Notes under the pieces: generated by a model
The model's database searches: none
Seen by the model: the letters and a program-made list of their open reading frames with translations, nothing else
What the model was told of the DNA's origin: nothing
Shown here: positions 35,403 to 44,708 of the stretch, in pieces
Position numbering within the stretch: the stretch's first letter is position 1
Layout: each line of letters begins with the position of its first letter
DNA from: Acidobacteriaceae bacterium
GTDB lineage: Bacteria > Acidobacteriota > Terriglobia > Terriglobales > Acidobacteriaceae
Assembly: GCA_025462735.1 (NCBI GenBank)
Contig: JAOAPC010000011.1
Location: forward strand, 186,001 to 250,000
Direction: 5' to 3'
Length of the DNA stretch: 64,000 nt
Made by a program: the position numbers and the translations under genes

Positions 35403-35810
35403 TCACAGCTGCACGCTGCCTTTCAACACGGCCGGGCCGGTTGGCGTAGTTGCAGCCGGATTGTCTTCAGCCGTGATGAAAATATCAAACGCCGGGTAGG
35501 GGGTAGTCCCCTCAAAACTGCCTTTGAGGTCGGGGTTTACTTTGAGTTGTCCATGATTTTCTGGTTCCTTGCCTCTGCCTTGGATCCAAACCACATAAAC
35601 CTGCTTGGGTGGAGTCAGCTTTGTCGGAGACGCCAAATGGTTGACTTCTAGTTTGACCTGGAGGTTCCCGTTTCGGTCATGTTTCAACTCAGCCTTCCCC
35701 TCGGCGGCGGGTACGGATGGATCAGCCGTAAGCTGAATGTCCCTCGCCTGCGCGAGTCCGGTCAGGGCTAACAGGGTTGCAATGTATATAGCTCGAATTG
35801 CGGGTTTCAT
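35403..35810 (-). CDS. Secreted protein of unknown function (135 aa)
   Basis: A signal peptide ends near 'LAQARD'. The mature part is a probable beta-sandwich with 'LTPPKQVYVVWIQGRGKEP', a motif resembling the periplasmic domains found after anti-sigma factor transmembrane helices, and a closing 'FDIFITAEDN' strand. It is a single gene with no clear partners. No enzyme motif is visible. Confidence 0.7.
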   Translation of the reverse strand: MKPAIRAIYIATLLALTGLAQARDIQLTADPSVPAAEGKAELKHDRNGNLQVKLEVNHLASPTKLTPPKQVYVVWIQGRGKEPENHGQLKVNPDLKGSFEGTTPYPAFDIFITAEDNPAATTPTGPAVLKGSVQL

Positions 35811-36002
35811 AAGTTCCTCTTCTCGGTTCTTGCTGAAGTGTTTGATGGTGGATGCCCCGCGAGCTTTGGCTACATCAAGAAATGATTACAGCAACACACA
35901 GACAGGGTGTGCACGCCTTAGTACATACTTTGAATTTACTGCTGTTCCGCCAATGAGGATCGAGGGAGGATGTTCGAGACGTACCGAGCTACAGAAAATG
36001 CT

Positions 36003-36812
36003 TCACGACTTTTTCTGTTCGTACATTTTGCGATCTGCCCCGTCCAGCATCTCGTCGAGCGTGTCCCCTTCTTGCCATTCCGCAACGCCAATGCTCATGC
36101 TAATCCGAAAATCCTTAAGATTACCTGCTTCGTTCCAGTCCGCTACTCTGGCGTTGATCCGTTGAATTACTTTTTGTGCTCCGGCTGCAGTCGAATCCGA
36201 AAGAAGGATCAGAAACTCGTCTCCGCCATAGCGCACCACGGCGTCCGATCCTCGGATCGAAGCTTTCAGAATTCCGGCAATCTCCGCCAGCACGAAGTCG
36301 CCCGTGAGGTGGCCAAAGCGGGTGTTGATCTTCTTAAAGTTGTCTGTGTCGATCATCAGAAAGCTCAGCGCGGCCTTCCGACGACTTGCCTGATTGATGA
36401 ATCGGCCCGCGATCTCATCCAAGCCACGGCGGTTATATATCTCGGTAAGTGGATCGGTGAACGATTGCTGCTCGATTACCTGCTTTTGCAGAGTGCTTGA
36501 GATCAGCTGCTCTCGCAGACGACGAACTTCAAAACGCTTGGTTACCAAATACGTATTCAGGAGTGCGAGCAGCACAAACAGCCCAATGACAAGTGGACGC
36601 GAAACAGTAATTTCGAAGTGGACCGTGTCTTCGCTAAACGCCGCACGGAAAAGAATGGCAAACAGCCCTGTACTGACCAGAATGCCGGCAAGCGAAATAA
36701 TGGCCCAAAGCTCCCAATCCCGCTTCTCCAGCCCTGAGAGTTGCTGGCTGACGCGTGCTAGAGCAGCTTCACTTTGATCCAACATGAGATGCTTTGGGTG
36801 TTTAGAGTTCAT
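36003..36812 (-). CDS. Membrane-anchored diguanylate cyclase
   Basis: Two transmembrane helices (about 34-55 and 72-92) flank a short periplasmic loop and lead through a coil to a GGDEF domain with an intact active site 'YGGDEF' (196-200) and an RxxD inhibitory site (Arg187-Asp190). It should make c-di-GMP from GTP and be feedback-inhibited. A small sensory loop suggests control by partners or membrane state. It precedes the HD-GYP/YfiR/kinase operon, on the same strand but 157 bases downstream of it. Confidence 0.93.
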   Translation of the reverse strand: MNSKHPKHLMLDQSEAALARVSQQLSGLEKRDWELWAIISLAGILVSTGLFAILFRAAFSEDTVHFEITVSRPLVIGLFVLLALLNTYLVTKRFEVRRLREQLISSTLQKQVIEQQSFTDPLTEIYNRRGLDEIAGRFINQASRRKAALSFLMIDTDNFKKINTRFGHLTGDFVLAEIAGILKASIRGSDAVVRYGGDEFLILLSDSTAAGAQKVIQRINARVADWNEAGNLKDFRISMSIGVAEWQEGDTLDEMLDGADRKMYEQKKS

Positions 36813-36969
36813 GCGTCCGTCATTTACTGCGTATTGCTAAAGAAGCATCACGACTGAGGTAGTGTGAGCACTCGATTTGCTCGATAACCCGATTTTGTTC
36901 ACAACATTACTGCTAAACTCGCTTAATCGTAGTGTGCTCGCCAAGAGACAATGTGTTTAATGCGCACGT

Positions 36970-37386
36970 CTAGCTACTCCGTGCCGCGTCAGCCCGACTT
37001 CCGGGAAGGTCTTTAAGCTTTTCCTTCTTCAGAAGACGCTCAAGCTCCTGCTCGAGTGCCAGCGGATTAATTGGTTTTGACAGATAGCCGTCAAAACCCG
37101 AGGTCAGTATCTTCTCCTGGTCCCCCCGCATGGCGTACGCAGTAACGGCCAACACGGGCAACGATCTGAAGCTTGGATTCTTTCGAATCCTTTCTATCGT
37201 CCCAAATCCATCTAACACCGGCATGCTAAGGTCGAGCAGTAAAATATCGGGCCGTGTCTTCGCGATTTGATCCAGGGCTTCCTCGCCGTTGCACGCTTCC
37301 GTCACGGCGTAGCCACGAATTTCAAGGAGCTCACGGAGGAGTTCACGATTCACGGCGTTGTCTTCTGCGATAAGAACGGTTTTCAT
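36970..37386 (-). CDS. CheY-like response regulator
   Basis: A single receiver domain with acidic pocket 'AEDN', phosphoacceptor Asp52 in '[12 protein letters not shown]', Thr in 'VTAYA' and Lys in 'YLSKPIN' is followed by a short basic tail. The ATG overlaps the stop codon of the hybrid kinase gene, so it is the likely terminal receiver of that kinase. With no output domain, it must act by protein binding. Confidence 0.92.
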   Translation of the reverse strand: MKTVLIAEDNAVNRELLRELLEIRGYAVTEACNGEEALDQIAKTRPDILLLDLSMPVLDGFGTIERIRKNPSFRSLPVLAVTAYAMRGDQEKILTSGFDGYLSKPINPLALEQELERLLKKEKLKDLPGSRADAARSS

Positions 37387-39725
37387 TTTTGGCCTGCAGC
37401 CCTAGCCCGCTTGCCGAGTTTGAGCACTTTGTTAATTTCATCAATTAGTTGCTCCTGCCAGGGACCACTCTTCGAGAACAGCGCCTGAGTTTCGCGGCTG
37501 AGCAGGGCGACTTCCTCGGAGTCTAGGGTCTTTGCTGTCATGACAAAGATAGGCAGGTCACGCAGCGCATCGTTTTCGCGTATGTGACGAATAACCTGAA
37601 AACCGTCCATTTCCGGCATTAACAGGTCAAGCAGAACGGCTCCCACCAACTTTGAGGAGAGGATCTCCAGTGCTCTCCCGCCGGTTTGGACACACTGAGT
37701 TTCGTATCCAACCGACCGGAGTGTCTCCGCCAAGACCTCCAGCGTCCTGACATCATCATCCACGATCAGAATGGCAGAGTCATCATCAGTATGTCGTGGT
37801 ACATACTTGCAAATAGTTTCCAAAAGCAAAGGCTTGCGGATTGGTTTAACTAAATAATCCGTCGCACCCAGGGCGAAGCCCACCTGTTTCTGGTCGATGA
37901 TGGACAGAATGATGATGGGAATGTTGGCCGTCTCAGGCTGCTTCCGTAATGCAACCAAGGTTTCAAAACCATTGCCATTCGCCATCAGCACGTCCAAAAT
38001 AATTGCGTCGGGACGTAACTGTTTTGCCTTTTCCAGGGCTTCGGCACCGGACTCGGCAATGATTAACCGATATAGCGGAGTCAGGTAGCTGGTCAGCAGC
38101 TCACGAGCGGGCAACTCGTCGTCGACCACCAAAATAAGCGGGCTGCTCGGCGCTCCACCGGTGGCTATTGCACCAACGGTTGAGAGATTGGCGAGCTGCA
38201 CCTTGGGACTAGTCTTTGCCAAGGGAAGAGTGACGCTAAACCGACTGCCCTTTCCCAGTTCGCTTTCCAGTGAGATTTTTCCTCCCTGTTGCTCGACGAG
38301 ACGCTTGGTAATGGCAAGCCCCAGGCCGGTTCCTTCCTGGGTGCTCCCCTTGCTTACTTCAACTTGCCGGAACTCCTCGAAAACAAGCTTCTGATCTTCC
38401 GGTCTAATACCGATGCCGGTGTCGGCGACAGAGACGCAGACCGCGCCGCCATTCTCATGGCACTCGATATCGATTCGACCGTCTTTGGGCGTGAATTTCA
38501 CAGCATTACTCAGCAGGTTGTACAGAATCTGCTTAAATCGCACCCGATCAGCAAAAACGCCGAGATCGCTTTCGATCTTCTCCTGGACTGTGATGTGTTT
38601 TGCCATGGCTAACGGTCGAATGGTGGAAAGCACCTCAGGCAAAGCCTCCCCGATTTGGAAAGCTTCACAATGAAATTCAAGCTGGCCGGCTTCAATCTTT
38701 GAGAGGTCCAGAATGTCATTGATTAACTGCAACAGATGAGCCGAGCCTTGCTTTATATGGTGGACGAAGCGATTCTGCTTGTCATTGAGTGGACCCGCGG
38801 TTTGTTCTGCCAAGAGGTCTGAAAAGCCCACAATGGCGTTTAGGGGTGTCCGCAGCTCATGGCTCATGCTGGCCAAAAACTTGCTTTTCAGTTGGGTTGC
38901 GCGTTCGACTTCGCGATTGCGAAGGTCGAGTTCTTTGTTGGCAACGGCGAGCTGAGTCGTGCGTTCCAGGACCCGCTGTTCTAATTCATCTCGAGCTTGG
39001 CGCAGCGCAGTGTCACGTTCTTGAATCTGTCCCAACATCTCGTTGAACGATTCAATCAAGGTCGACACTTCATCACGATTTCCCGTTGCCGCCGCTCGGA
39101 TCGAATAGTCTTTCTCGTGGGAGACGACACGTACAGTCTCCGCCAACTGCACCACGGGTGCGGAAATAACCCGCTGAGATATTCTTGAAATCAGTAATGC
39201 AACGATGAGCGAGAGAACCAATACGGCGACAGCGATCAACGCATAACTTTTGAGGCGATCATTGATCGCTTGCAGATCCGACACTATATAAACAAAGCCC
39301 GTCAATTTGCCTTGGAAGATGATTGCCTGGGCTAATACGATCCGTCCTTTCTCGAACCAGTGAGCTTGCGTCTGCCCGACAGGAACCGCTGGAATTGGCA
39401 AAGCTTTTCCACTGTTTTCCCGCCAATAGCCGGCGAAAAGTTGGCCATCTGGCGTATAAATCGCGCCGTAGATAACGTGTGGAGACGCATTCAGCGCAGA
39501 CAGTGTGTTTCCGGCAGCACGTGGATCGTTAAATACGAGTGCTGAAACCGTGTTCGATCCTAGGATCTGGGCCTCAGTAGACAAATTGTCAACGATGCCG
39601 GCTCGAAACGTGTAGAGGTCGTATGCAAAAAAGGCGATGCATGCCAACAGCAAGGCGGCCCCACTCACCAGCATGTTCATGCCGGTGAGTTTCTTGGAGA
39701 TCGAATAGTGTTGGAATTTGAGCAT
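37383..39725 (-). CDS. Hybrid histidine kinase with CHASE8-like sensor and two receivers
   Basis: Layout: transmembrane helix (20-37); periplasmic domain (about 40-158) resembling the CHASE8 sensor of YfiN ('[19 protein letters not shown]', '[13 protein letters not shown]'); second helix (161-180); HAMP; HisKA with His289 in '[12 protein letters not shown]'; HATPase with 'DTGIGI' and 'GTGLGLAI'; then receivers at about 535-650 and 665-775. In Pseudomonas and E. coli the CHASE8 domain of YfiN is held in check by YfiR. The gene just upstream here encodes a YfiR-like protein, so the kinase probably replaces the cyclase as the regulated partner (inference). An ATG five codons upstream is possible. 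Confidence 0.92.
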   Translation of the reverse strand: MLKFQHYSISKKLTGMNMLVSGAALLLACIAFFAYDLYTFRAGIVDNLSTEAQILGSNTVSALVFNDPRAAGNTLSALNASPHVIYGAIYTPDGQLFAGYWRENSGKALPIPAVPVGQTQAHWFEKGRIVLAQAIIFQGKLTGFVYIVSDLQAINDRLKSYALIAVAVLVLSLIVALLISRISQRVISAPVVQLAETVRVVSHEKDYSIRAAATGNRDEVSTLIESFNEMLGQIQERDTALRQARDELEQRVLERTTQLAVANKELDLRNREVERATQLKSKFLASMSHELRTPLNAIVGFSDLLAEQTAGPLNDKQNRFVHHIKQGSAHLLQLINDILDLSKIEAGQLEFHCEAFQIGEALPEVLSTIRPLAMAKHITVQEKIESDLGVFADRVRFKQILYNLLSNAVKFTPKDGRIDIECHENGGAVCVSVADTGIGIRPEDQKLVFEEFRQVEVSKGSTQEGTGLGLAITKRLVEQQGGKISLESELGKGSRFSVTLPLAKTSPKVQLANLSTVGAIATGGAPSSPLILVVDDELPARELLTSYLTPLYRLIIAESGAEALEKAKQLRPDAIILDVLMANGNGFETLVALRKQPETANIPIIILSIIDQKQVGFALGATDYLVKPIRKPLLLETICKYVPRHTDDDSAILIVDDDVRTLEVLAETLRSVGYETQCVQTGGRALEILSSKLVGAVLLDLLMPEMDGFQVIRHIRENDALRDLPIFVMTAKTLDSEEVALLSRETQALFSKSGPWQEQLIDEINKVLKLGKRARAAGQK

Positions 39726-39729
39726 CGAC

Positions 39730-40362
39730 TCAATCTCCAACCGCGGAATTCTTTCTGACCGTCGTCGCCACCTTAAGCAATTCCGAACTTAGCGTCAGGC
39801 CAGCGTGTTGGGTTGCCGCCAGATTGACTTCGAATCGAACTCTCTTCCCCTCCGGGACAAACTGGATCATGCCGCCAAGCTGAACGAACTGGGGCATATC
39901 GCTGACCGTCAAAATTGCTTTCTTGTCCAATTCGGCGACAATCTTCTTAAGACGGCTGCCCTCGGTGGAACCCAGAAAAATAATGTGGCAATCATCCGAC
40001 TCCTGAGGGCTCGAAATCCGCTTGGCGACTATGCTCTTACCGCCTATGGTTTCTCCGGCAAGCGTGTTATCCAGGCTTGGCCCGAAGGGATCTTGCCCGA
40101 GTACGCAGACAGTAAAATGGCCGCTTTTGGGTGCTGTCGTGATCTGAGCAGGCCACTCGACGAATCGGCCAAAGTTATAAAGGTAGGCAGCTTTAACGTC
40201 GTAGTCAGTAGGTTTCGCGTTTTGCGCGTGTAAAGCAGGAACGCTAAGCAGTCCCCATGCCAAAACTACTACTGTGATCCAGGGATGAAGCCCAAGGCTA
40301 GGCGAAATCGCGTGAACCTGCGGAGTGAGACGGCGAGCGTCTGCGCCATAAAGTTTTTCCAT
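39730..40362 (-). CDS. YfiR-like periplasmic protein (DUF4154)
   Basis: The protein has a signal region ending near 'VPALHAQ' and the DUF4154 pattern '[19 protein letters not shown]', '[12 protein letters not shown]', 'GKSIVAKRI', '[11 protein letters not shown]' and '[19 protein letters not shown]'. The two cysteines in 'FTVCVLG' and 'DDCHIIF' match the conserved structural disulfide of YfiR. YfiR represses YfiN by binding its periplasmic domain. The start at 40362 lies five bases after the receptor stop. The next gene encodes a kinase with a YfiN-type sensor. Confidence 0.9.
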   Translation of the reverse strand: MEKLYGADARRLTPQVHAISPSLGLHPWITVVVLAWGLLSVPALHAQNAKPTDYDVKAAYLYNFGRFVEWPAQITTAPKSGHFTVCVLGQDPFGPSLDNTLAGETIGGKSIVAKRISSPQESDDCHIIFLGSTEGSRLKKIVAELDKKAILTVSDMPQFVQLGGMIQFVPEGKRVRFEVNLAATQHAGLTLSSELLKVATTVRKNSAVGD

Positions 40363-40367
40363 GAGTA

Positions 40368-42491
40368 TCAATCCGCAGCCCGCCGCCACGTTATCTCCGC
40401 GTAAGCACTTCTTTCGACACGCACAGAACCGAACTCGGCATGACGAGGTTGGAACAAGTTTTGTCCCGTCACGGAGAGGTCAAACTTCTTTGCAAAGTGC
40501 CAACCCAGCCGGGCGTCTGCCGTTTGATAAGCCTTTACCGACAACGCCGGCAACGCACCCACGTAACGGTAAGTAGGATCAAACTCAAACCCTTTGGGAA
40601 GACTGAACAGAATCTGGGCAGTTGCCAAATTGTGTGGGCTTGATTCTTCGTATGAGGAGACATAACTGGTCTTCGACTTAGTGGGTTTGTCCTCCAGATT
40701 CAGGCTCACATAGGAATATGTGGCCTTAACATCCATCCACCGGGTCGCTTTCCAGTCCGGGGAGATTTCACCCCCGTTGCTCGATCCCATGACGCCGTTG
40801 AGGGCCCGTAGTGAATAGAGAGTGTACGGTGGAGGAGGCGAGGACACAGTCGAGATGGAGATGTCCCCATAACTCGCGAGGTCGTTGTATTTGTTATGAA
40901 ACACTGCAATATCGACATAAAAGTTGCGAGTCACGAGTTTGCGGTACCCGGCTTCATAGCCGAGCAGCGTTTCCGACACGAACTTGTGGTTATCGCAAAT
41001 ACAAAAAAACGTCGGCGGGTTTGCCGACGCCAGCCCGCTAAATTGCATGTCCTCGTCAATACGGGAAGGCGTTCGTACCGCGCGGGTCACGGCGGCCCAT
41101 AACGTCTGATGAGAGGTTGGTGTCCACAAAAGCCGCGCGCCAGGTTCGGTTTCCCACCCGGTGTATACGTTGTGTTCAAACTTCGACCCCAACGTCAACC
41201 AGAGTTTATTTTGCAAAATCGCAATCTGGTCCTGCACGAACGCGCTGTAAATATTGTCGTCTTTATGATGCGGCAGAAAGTTGAGGGAAGCGACAGTCTG
41301 GATAAAGTCGCTGGGACTCCACCGCGCTCCAACTCCCCAGATAACTTCATTTCGCTGCTTGAAGACGAAGTGGTGGATCAAGTCGACGTCGAAAGTGTTG
41401 CGAGTCTCCCCCAGCTGGGGCCCCAGACGGTAGGTCCGGTCATAGTACGCCTGAACTTGGAGGTCAGACGTATTGCTGAGATCACGCCGCCAACGCCCCA
41501 AGAAATTTCCCCCAGATACGTGCTGCGTTCCGTCTACGCTGAGTTCAGCGGGTGGCGAGTAATAACCGATCTCCACCTGCTGTCCGATCCGGCCCTTATA
41601 GAGGTCGCCCTGGACGGTCAGCGTGTCGCGATCATTCAGTCTTGAGTCCGTTCGAAAACCCGCTTGCCCGAGTTGCCAGGCGTCGTAGTTATTACGGTCG
41701 GAGTGGAATTCTGGCGTGCGGCCGAAACCCATCCCGTACGCACGATAATCGAGGCCTTTGAAGCTGCTGCCATAGCGAACCGCATCTCTGCTTTGTTCGA
41801 TATTGCCACTGCCCGCCGATGCGTCGATTCCGTGGGTATGCTGAGCGCTCTTGGTAATAATATTGATGACGCCATTGACTGCGTTCGATCCCCAGATTGT
41901 TCCTCCGGGTCCTCGAATTACTTCGATACGCTCAACATCGTCGAGCAACACATTCTGTACGTCCCAGTAGACGCCAGCATAGAGCGGTGTATAGACGCTC
42001 CGACCGTCGATCAATACCAACACTGATTTTGAGAAACCGTTTCCTAGTCCGCGGATATTAACAGACCACTGATTGGAACTGATTCGTGCCACTTGCACTC
42101 CCGGTACCAGACGAAGTACTTCAGGGATACTCGTGGCGCCGGAACGGCGGATGTCTTCCTGAGTTAGAACGTCAACTGCCGCCGGCGTTTTCCAAATCTC
42201 TTCGGGCTCCTTGGATGCCGTTGTCACCTCAACATTAGCGAGATCTGCGAGGCTTAGTTGCTTGAGGGCGTTTGCTTCACCTTCCTGCGGATCGGCAAAG
42301 CTAGGATTGACTAATCCGACGAGCACAAACAAGGCGATCAGAGCAGCGTGCTGCACAAACGTCACCGCCGACCATCCATCGCTCGAAGCTGAGGCTTCAG
42401 CGGTGTGCTTCGAAATAGCAGCGGAGCATATTTGTTTGCTCATGTCTGATCTCATGTTCTGGAAAGAGTCCCGAAAGAATCCTTTCCTCAT
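40368..42491 (-). CDS. TonB-dependent outer-membrane receptor
   Basis: A hydrophobic signal ('LIALFVLVGLVNPSFA') leads into a plug domain ('SLADLANVEVTTASKEPEEIW', 'VDVLTQEDIRRSGATSIPEV', 'RGLGNGFSKSVLVLIDGRS', 'VERIEVIRGPGGTIWGSNAVNGVINIITK') and a 22-strand barrel of about 500 residues. The ligand is unknown; the plug is close to receptors annotated for vitamin B12 or siderophores. The start taken overlaps the HD-GYP stop (ATGA); the ATG at 42443 gives a more usual signal peptide. Its presence between HD-GYP and YfiR genes is unusual and suggests a signalling role. Confidence 0.92.
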   Translation of the reverse strand: MRKGFFRDSFQNMRSDMSKQICSAAISKHTAEASASSDGWSAVTFVQHAALIALFVLVGLVNPSFADPQEGEANALKQLSLADLANVEVTTASKEPEEIWKTPAAVDVLTQEDIRRSGATSIPEVLRLVPGVQVARISSNQWSVNIRGLGNGFSKSVLVLIDGRSVYTPLYAGVYWDVQNVLLDDVERIEVIRGPGGTIWGSNAVNGVINIITKSAQHTHGIDASAGSGNIEQSRDAVRYGSSFKGLDYRAYGMGFGRTPEFHSDRNNYDAWQLGQAGFRTDSRLNDRDTLTVQGDLYKGRIGQQVEIGYYSPPAELSVDGTQHVSGGNFLGRWRRDLSNTSDLQVQAYYDRTYRLGPQLGETRNTFDVDLIHHFVFKQRNEVIWGVGARWSPSDFIQTVASLNFLPHHKDDNIYSAFVQDQIAILQNKLWLTLGSKFEHNVYTGWETEPGARLLWTPTSHQTLWAAVTRAVRTPSRIDEDMQFSGLASANPPTFFCICDNHKFVSETLLGYEAGYRKLVTRNFYVDIAVFHNKYNDLASYGDISISTVSSPPPPYTLYSLRALNGVMGSSNGGEISPDWKATRWMDVKATYSYVSLNLEDKPTKSKTSYVSSYEESSPHNLATAQILFSLPKGFEFDPTYRYVGALPALSVKAYQTADARLGWHFAKKFDLSVTGQNLFQPRHAEFGSVRVERSAYAEITWRRAAD

Positions 42492-43504
42492 CTGTTCCCA
42501 CCTGCAGCCGCGCTGCGAGATAAGAAACGCGTATTATTGCTCTTAACCAGGCCCTCGAACTCGTCGAAAATGTGCCGGTCCCACCATCCCTTGCCTACTT
42601 CTTGCTTCATCATTTCCAGTGCGTCGGTGATAGAGAGGGCGGTCTTGTAGGGTCTTACCGTGGTAAGCGCGTCGTACACATCCACGACCTGCAAAACTCT
42701 GGCTGTAATCGGTATGGCTTCGCCCGCAAGGCCATCCGGATATCCTGAGCCATCGCACTTTTCATGATGGTGTCGAATGATGGGCAGGACCGAGCGAAAA
42801 GATTTCAAAGGCGCACAGATGCGTTCCCCGACCACCGGATGCTCTCGCATAAGTTTCCATTCGTCCGGCGTCAGGCCACTTGGTTTCAAAATTATGGAGT
42901 CGGGTATCGCGATCTTCCCTATGTCGTGGACCACGCCGGCCCGCCGGAGAGCCGTAATCTGGTCTTCCGGAAGCCCTAGATGTTCGCCCAGAGAGGCCGA
43001 ATACTCCGACAAGCGCTCACAATGACCGTGGGTGTACGGATCCTTGCCTTCGATACTTCGTGCCAGACTAAACAGAACAGACTCGGCGCACTCCAATTCG
43101 TCAGTACGCTGTTTGAGCTTCAAAAGGGACCGGACGCGCGCCAGCAGCTCGGTGCGATCAACCGGGCGAGTAAGAAAATCATCTGCTCCGGCTCGAATGC
43201 CCTCTATGCGGTTCTCTTTGTCAGAAAGGCCAGTGACGAGGATGACAGGTATCAGGTACGTGTCGGGATTGGCCTTGATCTTCTCACATACCTCGAAGCC
43301 GCTCAGTTGAGGCATCATTACGTCAAGAAGCACCAAATCTGTAGCCACTCGGCCTAGCTGGTCGAGGGCCTCAACTCCGTCGGACGCGGTAATGACGTTG
43401 AAGCCTTGAGCAGTAAGAAGCTCACTAAACAATTCCCGATTTGACGCTTGATCGTCAGCGACGAGAATGGTTCCGGTAACTGGATGATTTGAATGGGACA
43501 ACAC
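42488..43504 (-). CDS. Response regulator with HD-GYP phosphodiesterase output
   Basis: A receiver domain (phosphoacceptor Asp61 in 'VLLDVMMPQLSG') is joined by a helix to an HD-GYP domain with the metal-binding 'HDIGK' (His193-Asp194) and 'HHEKCDGSGYPDGL' (246-259). This is the RpfG architecture: phosphorylation controls hydrolysis of c-di-GMP. All motif residues are present, so it should be active. It is the first gene of a five-gene overlapping operon with the receptor, YfiR, hybrid kinase and CheY-like protein. Confidence 0.94.
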   Translation of the reverse strand: MLSHSNHPVTGTILVADDQASNRELFSELLTAQGFNVITASDGVEALDQLGRVATDLVLLDVMMPQLSGFEVCEKIKANPDTYLIPVILVTGLSDKENRIEGIRAGADDFLTRPVDRTELLARVRSLLKLKQRTDELECAESVLFSLARSIEGKDPYTHGHCERLSEYSASLGEHLGLPEDQITALRRAGVVHDIGKIAIPDSIILKPSGLTPDEWKLMREHPVVGERICAPLKSFRSVLPIIRHHHEKCDGSGYPDGLAGEAIPITARVLQVVDVYDALTTVRPYKTALSITDALEMMKQEVGKGWWDRHIFDEFEGLVKSNNTRFLSRSAAAGGNR

Positions 43505-43605
43505 ACTTCACCTTCTGATTTCGTGTTGGTGAAGCAGCGTCGCACAACCAAAGTGGGCTTGGTAGATTACGTAAGTTTACGGGCAGGATTTTAGTGAACT
43601 GGCAG

Positions 43606-44286
43606 CTACGGATTTTCTACTTGACTGATGAATTTCCGGATTGCTTCGTGGGCTTCATTGGTCAATTTAGCGAACTCGATTCCTTGCCGGGTCTCATTCC
43701 CCCATTTAACTGTGCCGTTGGCGTCAATCACCACGCCGGAAGTGGGCAATCGGAATGATACGCGGACCTTATCGCCGGGTGAGAGGTGTCCGGCTTCCAC
43801 TTGAATCCCGCCCTGGCTAAGGTTCCAAGTTCTGCCTTGGCTGGCTTTGGCCCCCACTTTGCAAGTTACTTCCGTTTGCAACGGCACGCGAGCGTATCGG
43901 CGTCGGTTCTCTACCATTGTTCCGCGGACAGCGCGAAATAAGATGGCCAACTTGCGTTTGTCTATCGGTTTTTGAAGAAAAAACGTGGCTCCAGTCGCAA
44001 AGGCTTGCTGCATTGTGTCTCGCTCATCCCGCGCAGTAACAATGACAATTGGCGTCAACCTGTTCCAAGACGATGTGCGAACTTCTTTCGCCAGCGCGAA
44101 GCCGTTTAGATTCGGCATCTCCAAATCAAGGAAGATTCCATCAAACTTCTCCTGGTTAACCAGAACGGCTGCTTCCTGACTGTCACTAAGCGGGCGAACC
44201 TCTGCTTCAAGCGATCGAAGAACCTCAGTCATTAGTTCCAGGCTCGCGGGATCGTCTTCGACGACCAGAACTTTTAGTGACAACAT
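43606..44286 (-). CDS. Receiver-PilZ protein
   Basis: The 226-residue protein has a receiver domain (Asp54 in 'FLDLEMPNLNG') and a PilZ domain with both c-di-GMP-binding motifs, 'RRYAR' (RxxxR) and 'NLSQGG' (NxSxxG). It can therefore read both a phosphorelay and c-di-GMP. A GGAGGAAAC site just before the ATG at 44286 fixes the start. It lies between the HD-GYP operon and a glycosyltransferase operon, a place suited to link them. Confidence 0.92.
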   Translation of the reverse strand: MLSLKVLVVEDDPASLELMTEVLRSLEAEVRPLSDSQEAAVLVNQEKFDGIFLDLEMPNLNGFALAKEVRTSSWNRLTPIVIVTARDERDTMQQAFATGATFFLQKPIDKRKLAILFRAVRGTMVENRRRYARVPLQTEVTCKVGAKASQGRTWNLSQGGIQVEAGHLSPGDKVRVSFRLPTSGVVIDANGTVKWGNETRQGIEFAKLTNEAHEAIRKFISQVENP

Positions 44287-44708
44287 CTTGTTTCCTCCGA
44301 GGCATGCGGCAAAGGGGTTTGCTGAATTGTCACTAAACCGAGCGCAGAATATCAAGAGGCCATTTGTTGGCTCGTGGCTCGATCAGAAGTTCTGACGACG
44401 TTATGGATGGGTGCTGATGCCGCAGACTTAACCCACAGCAAGGCGGCACCTCACAATTCGAAGGCGAGGGAAAGACAAACAACCTGGACTGCCCACTGCA
44501 TTATCGATCTTGGTTCTTATCTTCTCATGCCAGCGCTTACCCGCCGCTTCAGCCGTAATGCGGCTCATTACTCCAGGCGCTGGTTGCCGCTCTAAGGGTC
44601 CGGGGCCTACGTTCCGGCCCTTTTCGTTTTAGTGTTTTCTATTTCCTGGCTTCCATTATGCGTAACTCCTGAAAGTGACTCTGTCCAGAGTCTCCACGAG
44701 AGCCGAAC
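44287..44708. other. Intergenic region with a plus-strand terminator and no plus-strand gene
   Basis: These 422 bases hold the promoter of the receiver-PilZ gene (minus strand) and the downstream flank of the glycosyltransferase gene. No protein frame is convincing. The terminator described next points along the plus strand, so a small RNA ending near 44630 is possible. Confidence 0.4.
44594..44630 (+). terminator. Intrinsic-terminator-like hairpin without an obvious upstream gene
   Basis: The arms aaggg-t-ccgg and ccgg-cccttt form a GC-rich stem with one bulged T and a 10-base loop, followed by TTTTCGTTTT on the plus strand. On the minus strand the tail is only CTTAGAG. It could be a shared terminator for the minus-strand glycosyltransferase operon or the end of an unrecognised plus-strand RNA. 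Confidence 0.55.
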
